A stretch of DNA of 64,000 nt from Caballeronia peredens. Lineage in GTDB: Bacteria > Pseudomonadota > Gammaproteobacteria > Burkholderiales > Burkholderiaceae. The stretch lies in assembly GCA_001544595.2 (NCBI GenBank), contig FCOH02000007.1, positions 124,001-188,000 on the forward strand. The letters are read 5' to 3'. Positions 8,597 through 17,553 of the stretch are shown piece after piece (the stretch's first letter is position 1; every line of letters starts with the position of its first letter). The position numbers and the translations under genes were made by a program. The notes beneath the pieces were generated by a model. That model saw nothing but the letters and a program-made list of their open reading frames with translations. It was not told the DNA's origin and did not search any database.

Positions 8597-10234
8597 ATGG
8601 AACGGTCAGCACACGTCGATACATTCGCGCGCGATCACCTGCCGCCGCAAGATCAGTGGCCGGTTCTCCTGCTCGACAACGCGGATGTCGCCTACCCCGC
8701 GCGCATCAATTGCGCGACGGAACTGCTGGATCGCGCGATCGACGCCGGTCACGGCGACCGTCCGGCTATCTGGTCCGAGATGAACGGCGTACCGCACGCA
8801 ACGAGTTATCGGGAACTGCGCGCGCTCGTGAATCGCAGCGCGCATGTCCTCGTCGATGACATGGGGCTGCGTCCGGGCAATCGCGTGCTTTTGCGCGGGC
8901 CAAATACCCTGCAGATGGCCGTTGCGTTCTTCGCGGCGCTGAAGGCGGGACTCGTTGTCGTGCCGACCATGCCGCTTCTGCGCGCGAAGGAACTGAAGCA
9001 GATCCTCGACAAGGCGCAGATTTCCGCCGCACTATGCGACGTTCGTCTGACCGATGAACTCGCCCGATGCCGAACCCAAGGCGACGAGTTCCATTGCGAA
9101 ACGCTCGCACAGGTCCTCACGTTTCACGACGATGCGCCCGCTTCGCTCGAATCGCTCGCGGCATCGAAGCCCGATCGATTCGACGCATGCGACACCGCCT
9201 CCGATGACGTCTGCCTCATCGCCTTCACGAGCGGCACGACCGGCGCGCCGAAGGGCTGCATGCATTTTCATCGCGACGTGCTCGCGATGTGCGACCTCTT
9301 CCCGCGCCATATCCTCAAGCCCACGTCGAGCGATATTTTCTGCGGCACGCCGCCGCTCGCGTTCACGTTCGGGCTGGGTGGACTGCTGTGCTTTCCGCTG
9401 CGCGCGGGCGCATCGACGGTGCTGCTCGAAAAGCTCACGCCCGAAACGCTGCTGCAGACGGTCGAACGTTTTCGTGCCACCATCATGTTCACGGCGCCGA
9501 CGTTCTATCGGCAGATGGCGCCGCTCATCGAACGCTTCGACATTGCGAGCCTCGCGAAGACCGTATCCGCCGGCGAAGCGCTGCCCGACTCCACGCGCGC
9601 ATTGTGGCGCGAAGCGAGTGGCATCGAGATGATCGACGGCATTGGCGGCACGGAGATGATCCATATCTTCGTTTCGTCGTCGGCCGCCGACGTTCGCGAG
9701 CATGCGATCGGGCGCGCGGTGCCCGGTTATGTCGTGCAAGCCGTCGACGACGCGATGCAGCCGGTCCCGCCCGGCACGATCGGCAAGCTCGCCGTGCGCG
9801 GCCCGACGGGCTGCCGCTATCTCGCCGACGAACGTCAGCAGAAGTTCGTGCGCGACGGCTGGAACCTGCCCGGCGATTCCGTCGTGATCGACGCAGATGG
9901 CTACGTGTTCTATCAGGCACGCGCCGACGACATGATCGTGTCCGCGGGCTACAACATTTCGGGGCCGGAAGTGGAAAGCGTGCTGATGCAGCACGAAGCG
10001 GTCGCTGAATGCGGCGTGATCGGCGTGCCCGATGAAACGCGCGGCCAGGTGGTGAAGGCGTTCGTCGTGCTCAATCCCGGCTTCACAGGCAGCGATACGC
10101 TCATTGCCGAGTTGCAGGACTTCGTCAAGCGCAATGTCGCGCCTTATAAGTATCCGCGCATCGTGACGTTCCTCAATGCCCTGCCGCGCACCGAAACAGG
10201 CAAGCTCAAACGCTTTGCGCTGCGCGCGATGTAA
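8597..10234 (+). CDS. abmG: 2-aminobenzoate-CoA ligase (benzoate-CoA ligase family)
   Basis: A 545-residue ANL-superfamily adenylating enzyme. The phosphate loop is IAFTSGTTGAPKGCMHFH. The A5 motif is GIGGTEMIHIF, the hinge region AGYNISGPEVESVLM, and the C-terminal catalytic Lys lies in PRTETGKLKRF. It forms the CoA thioester of an aromatic acid with ATP cleaved to AMP, the entry step of the pathway. Family sequence style (LNCATELLDR-like N-terminus, FGLGGLLCFPLRAGAS) fits benzoate/2-aminobenzoate-CoA ligases. Its place in an operon with an AbmA-type fusion supports anthranilate. Salicylate or a substituted benzoate cannot be excluded from sequence. Confidence 0.87.
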   Translation: MERSAHVDTFARDHLPPQDQWPVLLLDNADVAYPARINCATELLDRAIDAGHGDRPAIWSEMNGVPHATSYRELRALVNRSAHVLVDDMGLRPGNRVLLRGPNTLQMAVAFFAALKAGLVVVPTMPLLRAKELKQILDKAQISAALCDVRLTDELARCRTQGDEFHCETLAQVLTFHDDAPASLESLAASKPDRFDACDTASDDVCLIAFTSGTTGAPKGCMHFHRDVLAMCDLFPRHILKPTSSDIFCGTPPLAFTFGLGGLLCFPLRAGASTVLLEKLTPETLLQTVERFRATIMFTAPTFYRQMAPLIERFDIASLAKTVSAGEALPDSTRALWREASGIEMIDGIGGTEMIHIFVSSSAADVREHAIGRAVPGYVVQAVDDAMQPVPPGTIGKLAVRGPTGCRYLADERQQKFVRDGWNLPGDSVVIDADGYVFYQARADDMIVSAGYNISGPEVESVLMQHEAVAECGVIGVPDETRGQVVKAFVVLNPGFTGSDTLIAELQDFVKRNVAPYKYPRIVTFLNALPRTETGKLKRFALRAM

Positions 10235-10348
10235 AGCGTGCGCAAGGAAAGCAGAAATCGTCGGTTCGTTCAAAAACGTTTGCTTGGTAGAGTATGGCTC
10301 ACGCCCGCCGCGAGGCGGCTTGCCAACTCTTCCGAGCAAACAAGAAAA

Positions 10349-11956
10349 ATGCTTCTGACGAGACGTTTCCTTGCTGTTTCCTTTTCTGCGGCGCTTGCAA
10401 TGAGTTCGCAAGCCGCATCGGCCGCGAGCAAGACGCTCGTGTTCTGCTCCGAAGGCAGCCCCGCAGGCTTCGACTCCGCGCAGTACACGACGAGCACGGA
10501 CTTCGACGCGGGCGCGCACTCCGTGTATGACACGCTCGTCGAGTTCAGGCGCGGCACGCTCGATCTCACGCCGGGCCTCGCGGAAAAGTGGGACGAGTCG
10601 CCGGACGCGAAGACCTTTACGTTTCATCTCCGGCGCGGCGTCAAGTTTCAATCGACAGCGTGGTTCAAGCCCACGCGCGACTTCAACGCGGATGACGTCG
10701 TCTTCACGTTCAAGCGCATGATCGATCCGAACGAGCCGTTTCAGAAGGCGCATCCCGTCAGCTTTCCGTATCTGACCGACCTCGGCTACGACAAGAACAT
10801 CGCTTCGGTCGAGAAGCTCGACGACTACACCGTGCGCTTCACGCTCAAGACGCCCGATGTGGTGTTCGTGCGTAACGTCGCGATGGAATTCGCGTCGATC
10901 GTGTCGGCGGAATATGCCGCGCAATTGCTCAAGCAGGGCAAGCCGGAAGACCTCAACCAGAAGCCCGTGGGCACGGGCGCATTCGTGTTCCGTGACTACC
11001 AGAAGGATTCGACCATCCGCTACGACGCGAATCCGACATACTGGAACAGGAAGGATGTCCACATCGACAAGCTCGTGTTCTCGATCACGCCCGACGCCGC
11101 CGTGCGTCAGCAAAAGCTTTCGAGCGGCGAATGCCAGTTGACGTCGTTTCCGCGCCCCGCCGATATCGCCGCGTCGAAGCAGGATCCGAAGCTCACGGTG
11201 CTCTCGGGTGTCGGCTTCAACGTCGCTTACGTGGGCTACAACACGACGCACAAACCGCTCGACAACGTGAACGTGCGCCGCGCGCTCGACATGGCCATCG
11301 ACAAGCAGGCGATCATCAAGACCGTCTACGAAGGCGCGGCGACCATCGCGACAAACCCGATGCCGCCGTCGCAATGGTCGTATAACAAGGCGCTGAAGGA
11401 CGCACCGCACGATCCCGCGAAGGCGCGCGATCTATTGAAGGAAGCGGGCTTCCCGAACGGCTTCACGATCACGCTGTGGGCCATGCCCGTGCAACGCGGC
11501 TATAACCCGAACGCGCGGCTGATGGCGCAATTGATTCAATCGGACTGGGCGAAGATCGGCGTCAAGGCGAACATCGTCACGTACGAATGGGCCGAGTACA
11601 ACAAACGGGCGAAGACGAACGGCGAGCACGATGCCATTCTTTACGGCTGGCTCGGCGACAACGGCGACCCGGACAACTGGCTCGGGACCACGCTGGGCTG
11701 TGACGCCGTGCACGGCAGCAATATGGCGAAGTGGTGCAACAAGCAGTTCGACGATCTGCTGGCGAAGGCGCGCCTCGTCACCGATCAGAACGCGCGCACG
11801 AAGCTCTATGAAGAAGCGCAAGTGGTCTTCAAGGATCAGGTGCCGTACACGCCGCTCGCGCACGCCAACATCTTCCAGCCCATCTCGAAGCGCGTGCACG
11901 GCTATCTGATCAGCCCGCTCGGCGGGCATCGCTTCGACGGCATCACGCTCGATTGA
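10349..11956 (+). CDS. Peptide/opine-type ABC transporter solute-binding protein (SBP_bac_5 family)
   Basis: 535 residues with a Sec signal peptide (start MLLTRRFLAVSFSAALAM, cleavage after QAASA). The mature part begins SKTLVFCSEGSPAGFDSAQYT and contains SGVGFNVAYVGYNTTHKPLDNVNVRRALDMA, typical of DppA/OppA-like family 5 binding proteins. No permease or ATPase genes are adjacent, so it must use an importer encoded elsewhere, or act with a transporter shared with other binding proteins. The 114-base gap before it holds a small GNRA-type hairpin (CCGCC-GCGA-GGCGG, 10305-10318), so it may be partly uncoupled from the anthranilate genes. ABC transporter genes also occur in Azoarcus abm clusters. 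Its stop overlaps the convergent MFS gene by 14 bases. Confidence 0.85.
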   Translation: MLLTRRFLAVSFSAALAMSSQAASAASKTLVFCSEGSPAGFDSAQYTTSTDFDAGAHSVYDTLVEFRRGTLDLTPGLAEKWDESPDAKTFTFHLRRGVKFQSTAWFKPTRDFNADDVVFTFKRMIDPNEPFQKAHPVSFPYLTDLGYDKNIASVEKLDDYTVRFTLKTPDVVFVRNVAMEFASIVSAEYAAQLLKQGKPEDLNQKPVGTGAFVFRDYQKDSTIRYDANPTYWNRKDVHIDKLVFSITPDAAVRQQKLSSGECQLTSFPRPADIAASKQDPKLTVLSGVGFNVAYVGYNTTHKPLDNVNVRRALDMAIDKQAIIKTVYEGAATIATNPMPPSQWSYNKALKDAPHDPAKARDLLKEAGFPNGFTITLWAMPVQRGYNPNARLMAQLIQSDWAKIGVKANIVTYEWAEYNKRAKTNGEHDAILYGWLGDNGDPDNWLGTTLGCDAVHGSNMAKWCNKQFDDLLAKARLVTDQNARTKLYEEAQVVFKDQVPYTPLAHANIFQPISKRVHGYLISPLGGHRFDGITLD

Positions 11957-13280
11957 TCGCGACAGCCGAATGCGGATTGGCCTCGCGGCGAATCGCACGG
12001 TCGAGCAGGGGAACCAGCATGAGACCGAGCACGGACGCCGCGAGAATCACCATGAAGCCCGAGTCGCTGCGGCCCGTGGCCGTCTCCGTCATGCCGAAGA
12101 GATACGGGCCGACGAAGCCGCCGATCAGCCCTATCGTATTGATGAACGCGAGGCCGGCGGCCGCCTGGATGCCTTGCAGCCGCTTCATCGCGATTGCCCA
12201 GTATGAAGGCAGAACGCCGCCGCCGAAGAAGGCCGTGACCACGAGCAGCGCCATGCGCGCGACAGGGCTCGCGGTCGCGACGAAGGCACACGCGCCCGCG
12301 ACGAGACCGGCGGTCAGCACGCCGAGATAGACGCAGTCGTTGCCGTAGCGGCGATGAATGCGCGGCAGAATCAGCACGCCGAGCAGAAAGCCGAGGCCGA
12401 CGCTGCTCGACAGCAAGCCGACAAGAAACGGCGTGTTGACATGCATCTGATGAATCATCGCGGGCGTGAAGAAGTACAGGCCGACGAACGCCACCTGATT
12501 GAGGAAGTAGATCAGGCCGATCAGCACCGTCGTGGGCCGCTTGAGCGCCGCGATCCAGTCGGCGGACGTGAGTTCAGGATGACCCTGCGCATCGATGACG
12601 GCGCGCGCTTCCAGCGCGCCGGCTTCTGTACGCGTGAGCCATTTCGCGTCGCGCGGGCGCTCCGGCAGCTTGAACCAGAGAAGCACGCCCACGAGAACGC
12701 TGGGAATGCCTTCGATCATGAACATCCATTGCCAGCCGTGCAGGCCGCCGATGCCGCCGAGCTGCATCAGCGCGCCGCCGAGCGGATTGCCGAGCATGAG
12801 CGCAAGCGCGGGCGCCGTGTAGATCCAGCCGACCGCGACAGGCCGGTCGTTCGGCGCGAACCACAGCGTCACCATGTACATGAGCGCCGGGAACAGTCCT
12901 GCTTCCGCGATGCCGAGCAAGACACGCAGCACATAGAACGACCACTCGCCGGTGACGAACATCATCGCGGTGGAAAGAATTCCCCAAGTCACGGCGATGC
13001 GTGCGATCCAGCGACGCGGCCCGATACGATGCGCCGCGAGATTGCTCGGCACTTCGAGCAAGGCGTAACCGATGAAGAAGATGCCCGAGCCGAGGCCATA
13101 AGCCGCCGCGCTGATGCCGACATCGGCCGCCAGTTGCACTTTCGCGAGCGCCACGTTGGTGCGATCGAGAAACGACATGAAGTAGATCGCGCACATGAGC
13201 GGGATGAGCCGGATCATCGCGCGGCGCGTCGCGAGGCGATGGACTTCGTCGCTGCTTTCGTTGAGTGAAGCGGTGTTCAT
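11943..13280 (-). CDS. MFS permease, anion:cation symporter (ACS) type
   Basis: 445 residues with about 12 predicted membrane helices. The N-terminus has FMSFLDRTNVALAKVQLAADVGIS, the hallmark of the ACS family that carries organic anions such as phthalate, tartrate, glucarate and 4-hydroxyphenylacetate. A central cytoplasmic loop (FKLPERPRDAKWLTRTEAGALEA) separates the halves. It lies 37 bases downstream of the BKACE gene on the same strand and is probably co-transcribed with it, so the cargo is likely the beta-keto acid or its precursor. Its final codons overlap the tail of the convergent binding-protein gene. Confidence 0.87.
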   Translation of the reverse strand: MNTASLNESSDEVHRLATRRAMIRLIPLMCAIYFMSFLDRTNVALAKVQLAADVGISAAAYGLGSGIFFIGYALLEVPSNLAAHRIGPRRWIARIAVTWGILSTAMMFVTGEWSFYVLRVLLGIAEAGLFPALMYMVTLWFAPNDRPVAVGWIYTAPALALMLGNPLGGALMQLGGIGGLHGWQWMFMIEGIPSVLVGVLLWFKLPERPRDAKWLTRTEAGALEARAVIDAQGHPELTSADWIAALKRPTTVLIGLIYFLNQVAFVGLYFFTPAMIHQMHVNTPFLVGLLSSSVGLGFLLGVLILPRIHRRYGNDCVYLGVLTAGLVAGACAFVATASPVARMALLVVTAFFGGGVLPSYWAIAMKRLQGIQAAAGLAFINTIGLIGGFVGPYLFGMTETATGRSDSGFMVILAASVLGLMLVPLLDRAIRREANPHSAVAINRA

Positions 13281-13317
13281 CGTGTCTCCGTTTAATCGTT
13301 ATGGTTGGGCCATCGCA

Positions 13318-14256
13318 TCAGGGCGTGACCTTGTCCGCGCCTTTGAGCCCCAGCATCTCGCGTGCATCGGCGGGCGTGGCGATTTCGAACGATAGCTCTT
13401 CCAGAATGCGGCGAATCTTGCGTACCTGCTGCGCATTCGATTCGGCCTTCACGCCCTTCGCGATATACACGCTGTCTTCCAGTCCGACGCGCACGTTGCC
13501 GCCCATGATCGCGCTCATCGTGACGAGCGACATCTGATGGCGTCCCGCGCCGAGCACCGAGAAGTGATAGTTCTCGCGCCCGAACAGACGGTCGGCGGTC
13601 GAGCGCATCACGGTCATGTTCTCGGGATCGGCGCCCATGCCGCCGAGAATCCCGAACACGGACTGAATGAAGAACGGCGGCTTGATCAGACCTTCGTCGA
13701 CGAAATGCGCGAGATTGTAGAGATGGCCCAGGTCGTAGCATTCGAACTCGAAACGTGTCCCATGACCGCCGAGTTCGAGAAGGATCCGCTTGATGTCCTT
13801 GAAGGTGTTGCGGAAGATCATGTCCTCCATGCCTTCGACATAAGCCTTCTCCCAGCCGTAGCGCCACGATGAAATCTTCGCGGCGAGCGGATGAATCGAG
13901 AAGTTCATCGAACCCATGTTGAGCGAGCACATCTCGGGGCGCGCGAGCAGCGGGTACGCGAGACGCTCTTCCAGCGTCATGCGCGTGCTGCCGCCTGTCG
14001 TGATGTTGATGACGGCATCGGTTGCCTCGGCGATTGCGGGCACGAAGCGCCGGAATATGTCGGGACTCGGCGTCGGGCGTCCGTCTTCGGGATCGCGCGC
14101 GTGCAGATGGATGATCGCCGCGCCGGCTTCGGCCGCCTCGATCGCCTGATCGCGGATATCGCCGGGCGTGAGCGGCAGATGCTCCGACATCGACGGAACA
14201 TGCGTCGCGCCCGTGACGGCGCAGGAAATGATGACCTTGCGGCCTGTGTCTTTCAT
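13318..14256 (-). CDS. BKACE-family beta-keto acid cleavage enzyme (DUF849)
   Basis: 312 residues starting MKDTGRKVIISCAVTGATHVPS. A GTG start 12 codons upstream (14292) is possible but would add a non-conserved tail. BKACE enzymes transfer an acetyl unit from a beta-keto acid to acetyl-CoA, giving acetoacetate and a new acyl-CoA. Visible signatures: the metal site IIHLHARDPEDGRPTPS, NITTGGST, and FGILGGMGADPENM. Members act on 3-keto-5-aminohexanoate, dehydrocarnitine, beta-ketoadipate-like and other keto acids, and sequence alone does not give the substrate. Pairs with the MFS permease downstream and an AraC regulator upstream. Confidence 0.9.
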   Translation of the reverse strand: MKDTGRKVIISCAVTGATHVPSMSEHLPLTPGDIRDQAIEAAEAGAAIIHLHARDPEDGRPTPSPDIFRRFVPAIAEATDAVINITTGGSTRMTLEERLAYPLLARPEMCSLNMGSMNFSIHPLAAKISSWRYGWEKAYVEGMEDMIFRNTFKDIKRILLELGGHGTRFEFECYDLGHLYNLAHFVDEGLIKPPFFIQSVFGILGGMGADPENMTVMRSTADRLFGRENYHFSVLGAGRHQMSLVTMSAIMGGNVRVGLEDSVYIAKGVKAESNAQQVRKIRRILEELSFEIATPADAREMLGLKGADKVTP

Positions 14257-14333
14257 AGGTTTGCCTCGCAGGCGTTTGTCTCCTTGTGACACGAATCTTA
14301 GTGAGGTAGCATCACGCCGGAAAGGTCATTTTC

Positions 14334-14349
14334 GGACACACGTGTGTCC
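14334..14349. promoter_or_regulatory. Perfect 16-bp palindrome between the BKACE gene and the AraC regulator
   Basis: GGACACACGTGTGTCC is its own reverse complement. It lies 78 bases upstream of the BKACE start and 26 bases upstream of the AraC-regulator start, in the only divergent promoter region of this locus. Likely an operator, though AraC proteins more often bind direct repeats, so another dimeric regulator is possible. Confidence 0.55.
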
Positions 14350-14374
14350 CGCGCGGACAGGGCAAACGCTATTC

Positions 14375-15400
14375 ATGGCATCGACACGGCCACCGCTGAA
14401 CGAGCGCATGTACGCGCCCTACAAGATCGCTGCGCTCGTCGAAGTGCTGGCGGAACAGGGCATCGCGCCGGAGGACAGCCTGCGCGGCTCGGGCGTCGGC
14501 AGCGATGAAATCTACGATGCAACGGTCATGACATCGGTCGGGCAATACGCGACCGTCTGCAGGAACGCGGTCGCGCTGCGTTGCGCACCGGACACGCCGT
14601 TCAGGGTCGGACAGCGTCTGCATCTCTCGGCATACGGCATGTATGGCTATGCGCTGATGTCGTGCCTTTCGCTACGCGACTACTTCAAGCTCGGCGTGAA
14701 ATATCATGGGCTCGCGACGCCCACCGTCACGATCGAATGGACCGAATATCCCGACCGCATGGTGTGGACCTTCCCCGACGCGTTCAAGTCGAGTCCTTCG
14801 CGCGAGTTGCGCGAGTTCATCATCGAGCAGCAATACACGCAGCACGTCACGCATCTTCAGGATGTGGCGGGCGGCGTATGTCCGCCGGTGAAAGCGTGCT
14901 TTTCGTATCCCGCGCCCGCGCATGCCGATGTCTATCCCGCGTATCTCGGCTGTCCCTGTTTTTTCGATGCCGGGCAATGCGAGCTCGTCTACGACAGCGC
15001 GATTCTCGATCGCAAGCCGCAGCTCGCGCATAAGCTCACGGCCGCGCTATTGCAGGAAACCTGCGACCGGCTGATCGGGCAGGCAAAAACATCGAGCGGC
15101 GTATCGGGCGAGGTGTATCAGATCCTGATGAGCACGCCCGGCGTGTTCCCCGGCATGGATGCAGTGGCCGATGCCATGCATCTGACGACGCGCACGCTGA
15201 GACGGCGTCTCGAGGCGGAAGGGACATCGTTCCTTGCCATCGTCGATGACGTGCGCCGTTCTCTTGCGCTCGAATATCTCAAGACGACCAAGATGAGCAC
15301 CGACGATGTCGCGATGCTCCTCGGTTTCAGCGATGCCGCGAATTTTCGCCGCGCGCTCAAGCGCTGGACCGGCAAGGGGCCTGGCGAACTGCGGCGCTGA
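14375..15400 (+). CDS. AraC-family transcriptional regulator (VirS/OruR-like, Arabinose_bd N-domain)
   Basis: 341 residues from the ATG at 14375; upstream in-frame codons overlap the intergenic region and are rejected. The N-terminal 200 residues resemble the ligand-binding domain of OruR/VirS-type regulators (LSAYGMYGYALMSCLSLRDYFKLGVKYH). The C-terminal 90 residues hold two helix-turn-helix units: MDAVADAMHLTTRTLRRRLEAEG and MSTDDVAMLLGFSDAANFRRALKRWTGKGPGELR. Divergent from the BKACE-MFS pair with a palindrome in between, so it is probably their activator. The inducer is probably the keto acid or a precursor; this is inferred. Confidence 0.9.
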   Translation: MASTRPPLNERMYAPYKIAALVEVLAEQGIAPEDSLRGSGVGSDEIYDATVMTSVGQYATVCRNAVALRCAPDTPFRVGQRLHLSAYGMYGYALMSCLSLRDYFKLGVKYHGLATPTVTIEWTEYPDRMVWTFPDAFKSSPSRELREFIIEQQYTQHVTHLQDVAGGVCPPVKACFSYPAPAHADVYPAYLGCPCFFDAGQCELVYDSAILDRKPQLAHKLTAALLQETCDRLIGQAKTSSGVSGEVYQILMSTPGVFPGMDAVADAMHLTTRTLRRRLEAEGTSFLAIVDDVRRSLALEYLKTTKMSTDDVAMLLGFSDAANFRRALKRWTGKGPGELRR

Positions 15401-15407
15401 ATTCGAA

Positions 15408-15698
15408 TCAGCCGCCGCGATACCACGCATCGATGCTATCGCGTTGCTCGCGCTTTCCCGCTTGCGTTCTGTACGCGTCGCCGCCACCGACGGCGTTCGT
15501 GCCGGAGTCGGGTATGTCCTGCGTGATGTCCTTCGCGCTCATCGCATGGCCGACCTGCGCGGCGTGCGCGCTATGCGACACCGGCGCGACCGCGCCCTGG
15601 CAATGCATCTTCGCCATGCTGCAATCGTCGGCCAGCGCGGGAACGGCGGACCATGCCACGTTCGCAGCGAGAAGAATGGCGGTGAGTTTGGCTTTCAT
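15408..15698 (-). CDS. Small periplasmic hypothetical protein with signal peptide
   Basis: 96 residues starting MKAKLTAILLAANVAWSAV, with a clear Sec signal peptide ending in PALA/D. GGAG lies 5-8 bases before the ATG. The mature part (about 73 residues) has two cysteines (DDCSMAKMHC), several His and Met residues, and no recognised domain. The Cys/Met/His-rich N-terminus could bind a metal, but this is speculation. It converges on the AraC regulator gene with 7 bases between stops. Confidence 0.65.
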   Translation of the reverse strand: MKAKLTAILLAANVAWSAVPALADDCSMAKMHCQGAVAPVSHSAHAAQVGHAMSAKDITQDIPDSGTNAVGGGDAYRTQAGKREQRDSIDAWYRGG

Positions 15699-16063
15699 GG
15701 CGACTCCATAGACTTGGTCGTAAAACGCACGGCGTTCGAGCCGACAAGTGCATGGCCTGTGCCAATGCCGATAGATGCATCGCTCTATCGGGCTGAATGG
15801 CCTGAAAACAAAGGGGCGCGGTCCGACTCGCGCACTCGCGCGGGTGCGACTTTCGTCGGCTGACTGTCGGGATGTGGCCAACGCAATCGCATCGGCTTGT
15901 CGGCTGAAATCCGACATCGCCGAAATCCGATGTGTCGTTTTCCGCCGGTTTCCGGACGCGTGAGCGAAGGCACGCGCGCGCGACGATCCGCACACTCCAC
16001 AGAACATCATGCCGGGCGCGCTCGCGCTTCATCGGCGATCAAAGCAATTCAGGAGTGAGACAC
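15699..16063. other. 365-base non-coding region between the small secreted protein and proP
   Basis: Divergent promoter region; I see no credible gene in it. It contains a perfect 8-bp inverted repeat (CCGATAGA / TCTATCGG, loop 8) at 15768-15791. ProP-type genes are often controlled by osmolarity, and long leaders are common, but no specific element is recognisable. Confidence 0.5.
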
Positions 16064-17536
16064 GTGAGTCCTTCGCAAGAGCGCCATGCCGCAAGCAAGC
16101 CGTCGCCGCCCCTGGCACTGGATGACATCACCATCGTCGATCATGCGCTGCTCAAACGCGCAGTGAGTGCGATGGCGCTCGGCAATGCAATGGAGTGGTT
16201 CGACTTCGGCGTCTACAGCTATATCGCCGTCGTGCTCGGCCGCGTGTTCTTTCCGTCGAGCAGTCCGTCCGCGCAATTGATCGCGACCTTCGGCACGTTC
16301 GCCGCGGCGTTCGTCGTGCGGCCGATCGGCGGCATGGTCTTCGGCCCGCTCGGCGACCGCATCGGCCGCCAGCGCGTGCTCGCCATGACGATGATCATGA
16401 TGGCGGCCGGCACGTTCTGCATCGGCCTGATTCCGGGCTATGACTCGATCGGCATACTCGCGCCCGCGCTGCTGCTCGTCGCGCGTCTCGTGCAGGGCTT
16501 CTCTACGGGCGGCGAGTATGGCGGCGCGGCGACCTTCATCGCCGAGTTCTCGACCGATGCGCGGCGCGGCTTCTTCGGCAGCTTTCTCGAAGTGGGTACG
16601 CTCGCGGGGTATATCCTCGGCGCGGGCACCGTCGCGCTGCTGACGTCGATGCTCTCGCACGACGCGCTGCATGCGTGGGGCTGGCGCGTGCCCTTCATGA
16701 TCGCGGGACCGCTCGGACTCGTCGGCCTGTATATCCGCATGAAGCTCGAAGAGACGCCCGCGTTCAGGAAAGAAGCCGAGGCGCGCGAAGCCGACGAACG
16801 CACGCGTCCGAAGCAATCGTTCACCGGACTGCTCGCGCAGCAGTTCAAGCCGATGCTGCAATGCGTGGGACTCGTGCTGATCTTCAACGTCACCGATTAC
16901 ATGGCGCTGTCGTACTTGCCGAGCTTTCTGTCGGCGACGCTGCACTTCGACGAAACGCACGGCCTCTTTCTCGTGCTGCTCGTCATGGTACTGATGATCC
17001 CGATGACGATCTTCGCGGGCCACCTGTCCGATGTTATCGGCCGCAAGCCCGTGATGCTGTGCGGCTGCATCGGTTTGTTCGCGCTTTCGATTCCCGCGCT
17101 GCTGCTCGTGCGCACGGGCGCGATGCTGCCGGTATTCGCTGGCCTGCTGATGCTCGGCGTCTTGCTTTCGACGTTCACCGGCGTGATGCCGTCATCATTG
17201 CCCGCACTCTTTCCGACGCGCATTCGCTATGGTGCGCTTGCGATCGGCTTCAACGTGTCGGTATCGCTGTTCGGCGGCACGACGCCGCTCGTCACCGCCT
17301 GGCTCGTCGACCGGACCGGCAATCTCATGATGCCGGCGTACTACTTGATGGCGGCTTCGGTGATCGGCATCGTATCCGTGCTCGCCTTGCGAGAAACCGC
17401 GCGCAAGCCGCTGCTGGGATCGGGACCGTGCGTCGCGACGCGCGCCGAAGCGCTCGCCCTCGCCGGCACGAAACTGAAAGTCGTGCACACGGGCAAGGGC
17501 AAGGGTGAAGTCACGCTGAAAAAGAAGCGCGCATGA
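16064..17536 (+). CDS. proP: MHS-family MFS transporter, ProP-like (proline/glycine betaine:H+ symporter)
   Basis: 490 residues, close to the 500 of E. coli ProP. The start is GTG at 16064, preceded by AGGAG at 8 bases. The N-terminus contains LKRAVSAMALGNAMEWFDFGVYSYIAVVLG, the ProP/MHS signature, then GPLGDRIGRQRVL after helix 2 and GGEYGGAATFIAEF in helix 4. A charged loop (KEAEAREADERTRPKQ) splits the halves. The C-terminus ends with a short Lys-rich stretch rather than the long coiled coil of E. coli ProP, so osmosensing may differ. Could also carry another zwitterion or organic acid. Confidence 0.8.
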   Translation: MSPSQERHAASKPSPPLALDDITIVDHALLKRAVSAMALGNAMEWFDFGVYSYIAVVLGRVFFPSSSPSAQLIATFGTFAAAFVVRPIGGMVFGPLGDRIGRQRVLAMTMIMMAAGTFCIGLIPGYDSIGILAPALLLVARLVQGFSTGGEYGGAATFIAEFSTDARRGFFGSFLEVGTLAGYILGAGTVALLTSMLSHDALHAWGWRVPFMIAGPLGLVGLYIRMKLEETPAFRKEAEAREADERTRPKQSFTGLLAQQFKPMLQCVGLVLIFNVTDYMALSYLPSFLSATLHFDETHGLFLVLLVMVLMIPMTIFAGHLSDVIGRKPVMLCGCIGLFALSIPALLLVRTGAMLPVFAGLLMLGVLLSTFTGVMPSSLPALFPTRIRYGALAIGFNVSVSLFGGTTPLVTAWLVDRTGNLMMPAYYLMAASVIGIVSVLALRETARKPLLGSGPCVATRAEALALAGTKLKVVHTGKGKGEVTLKKKRA

Positions 17537-17553
17537 ATGCTTCAACATTCATG
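17532..17553. terminator. Hairpin across the convergent proP and dhaL stop codons
   Basis: Inverted repeat CATGAATG / CATTCATG with loop CTTCAA covers both stop codons. No T-tract on either side, so it is a weak bidirectional terminator candidate. Confidence 0.4.

Noticed and set aside
9032-11410. 792-codon open frame on the minus strand
   Set aside because: It lies antisense to the CoA ligase and binding-protein genes, is rich in Arg/His/Glu, matches no family and is explained by GC-biased third positions.
15768-15791. 8-bp hairpin upstream of proP as a riboswitch
   Set aside because: Too simple; no conserved blocks of any known riboswitch family around it.
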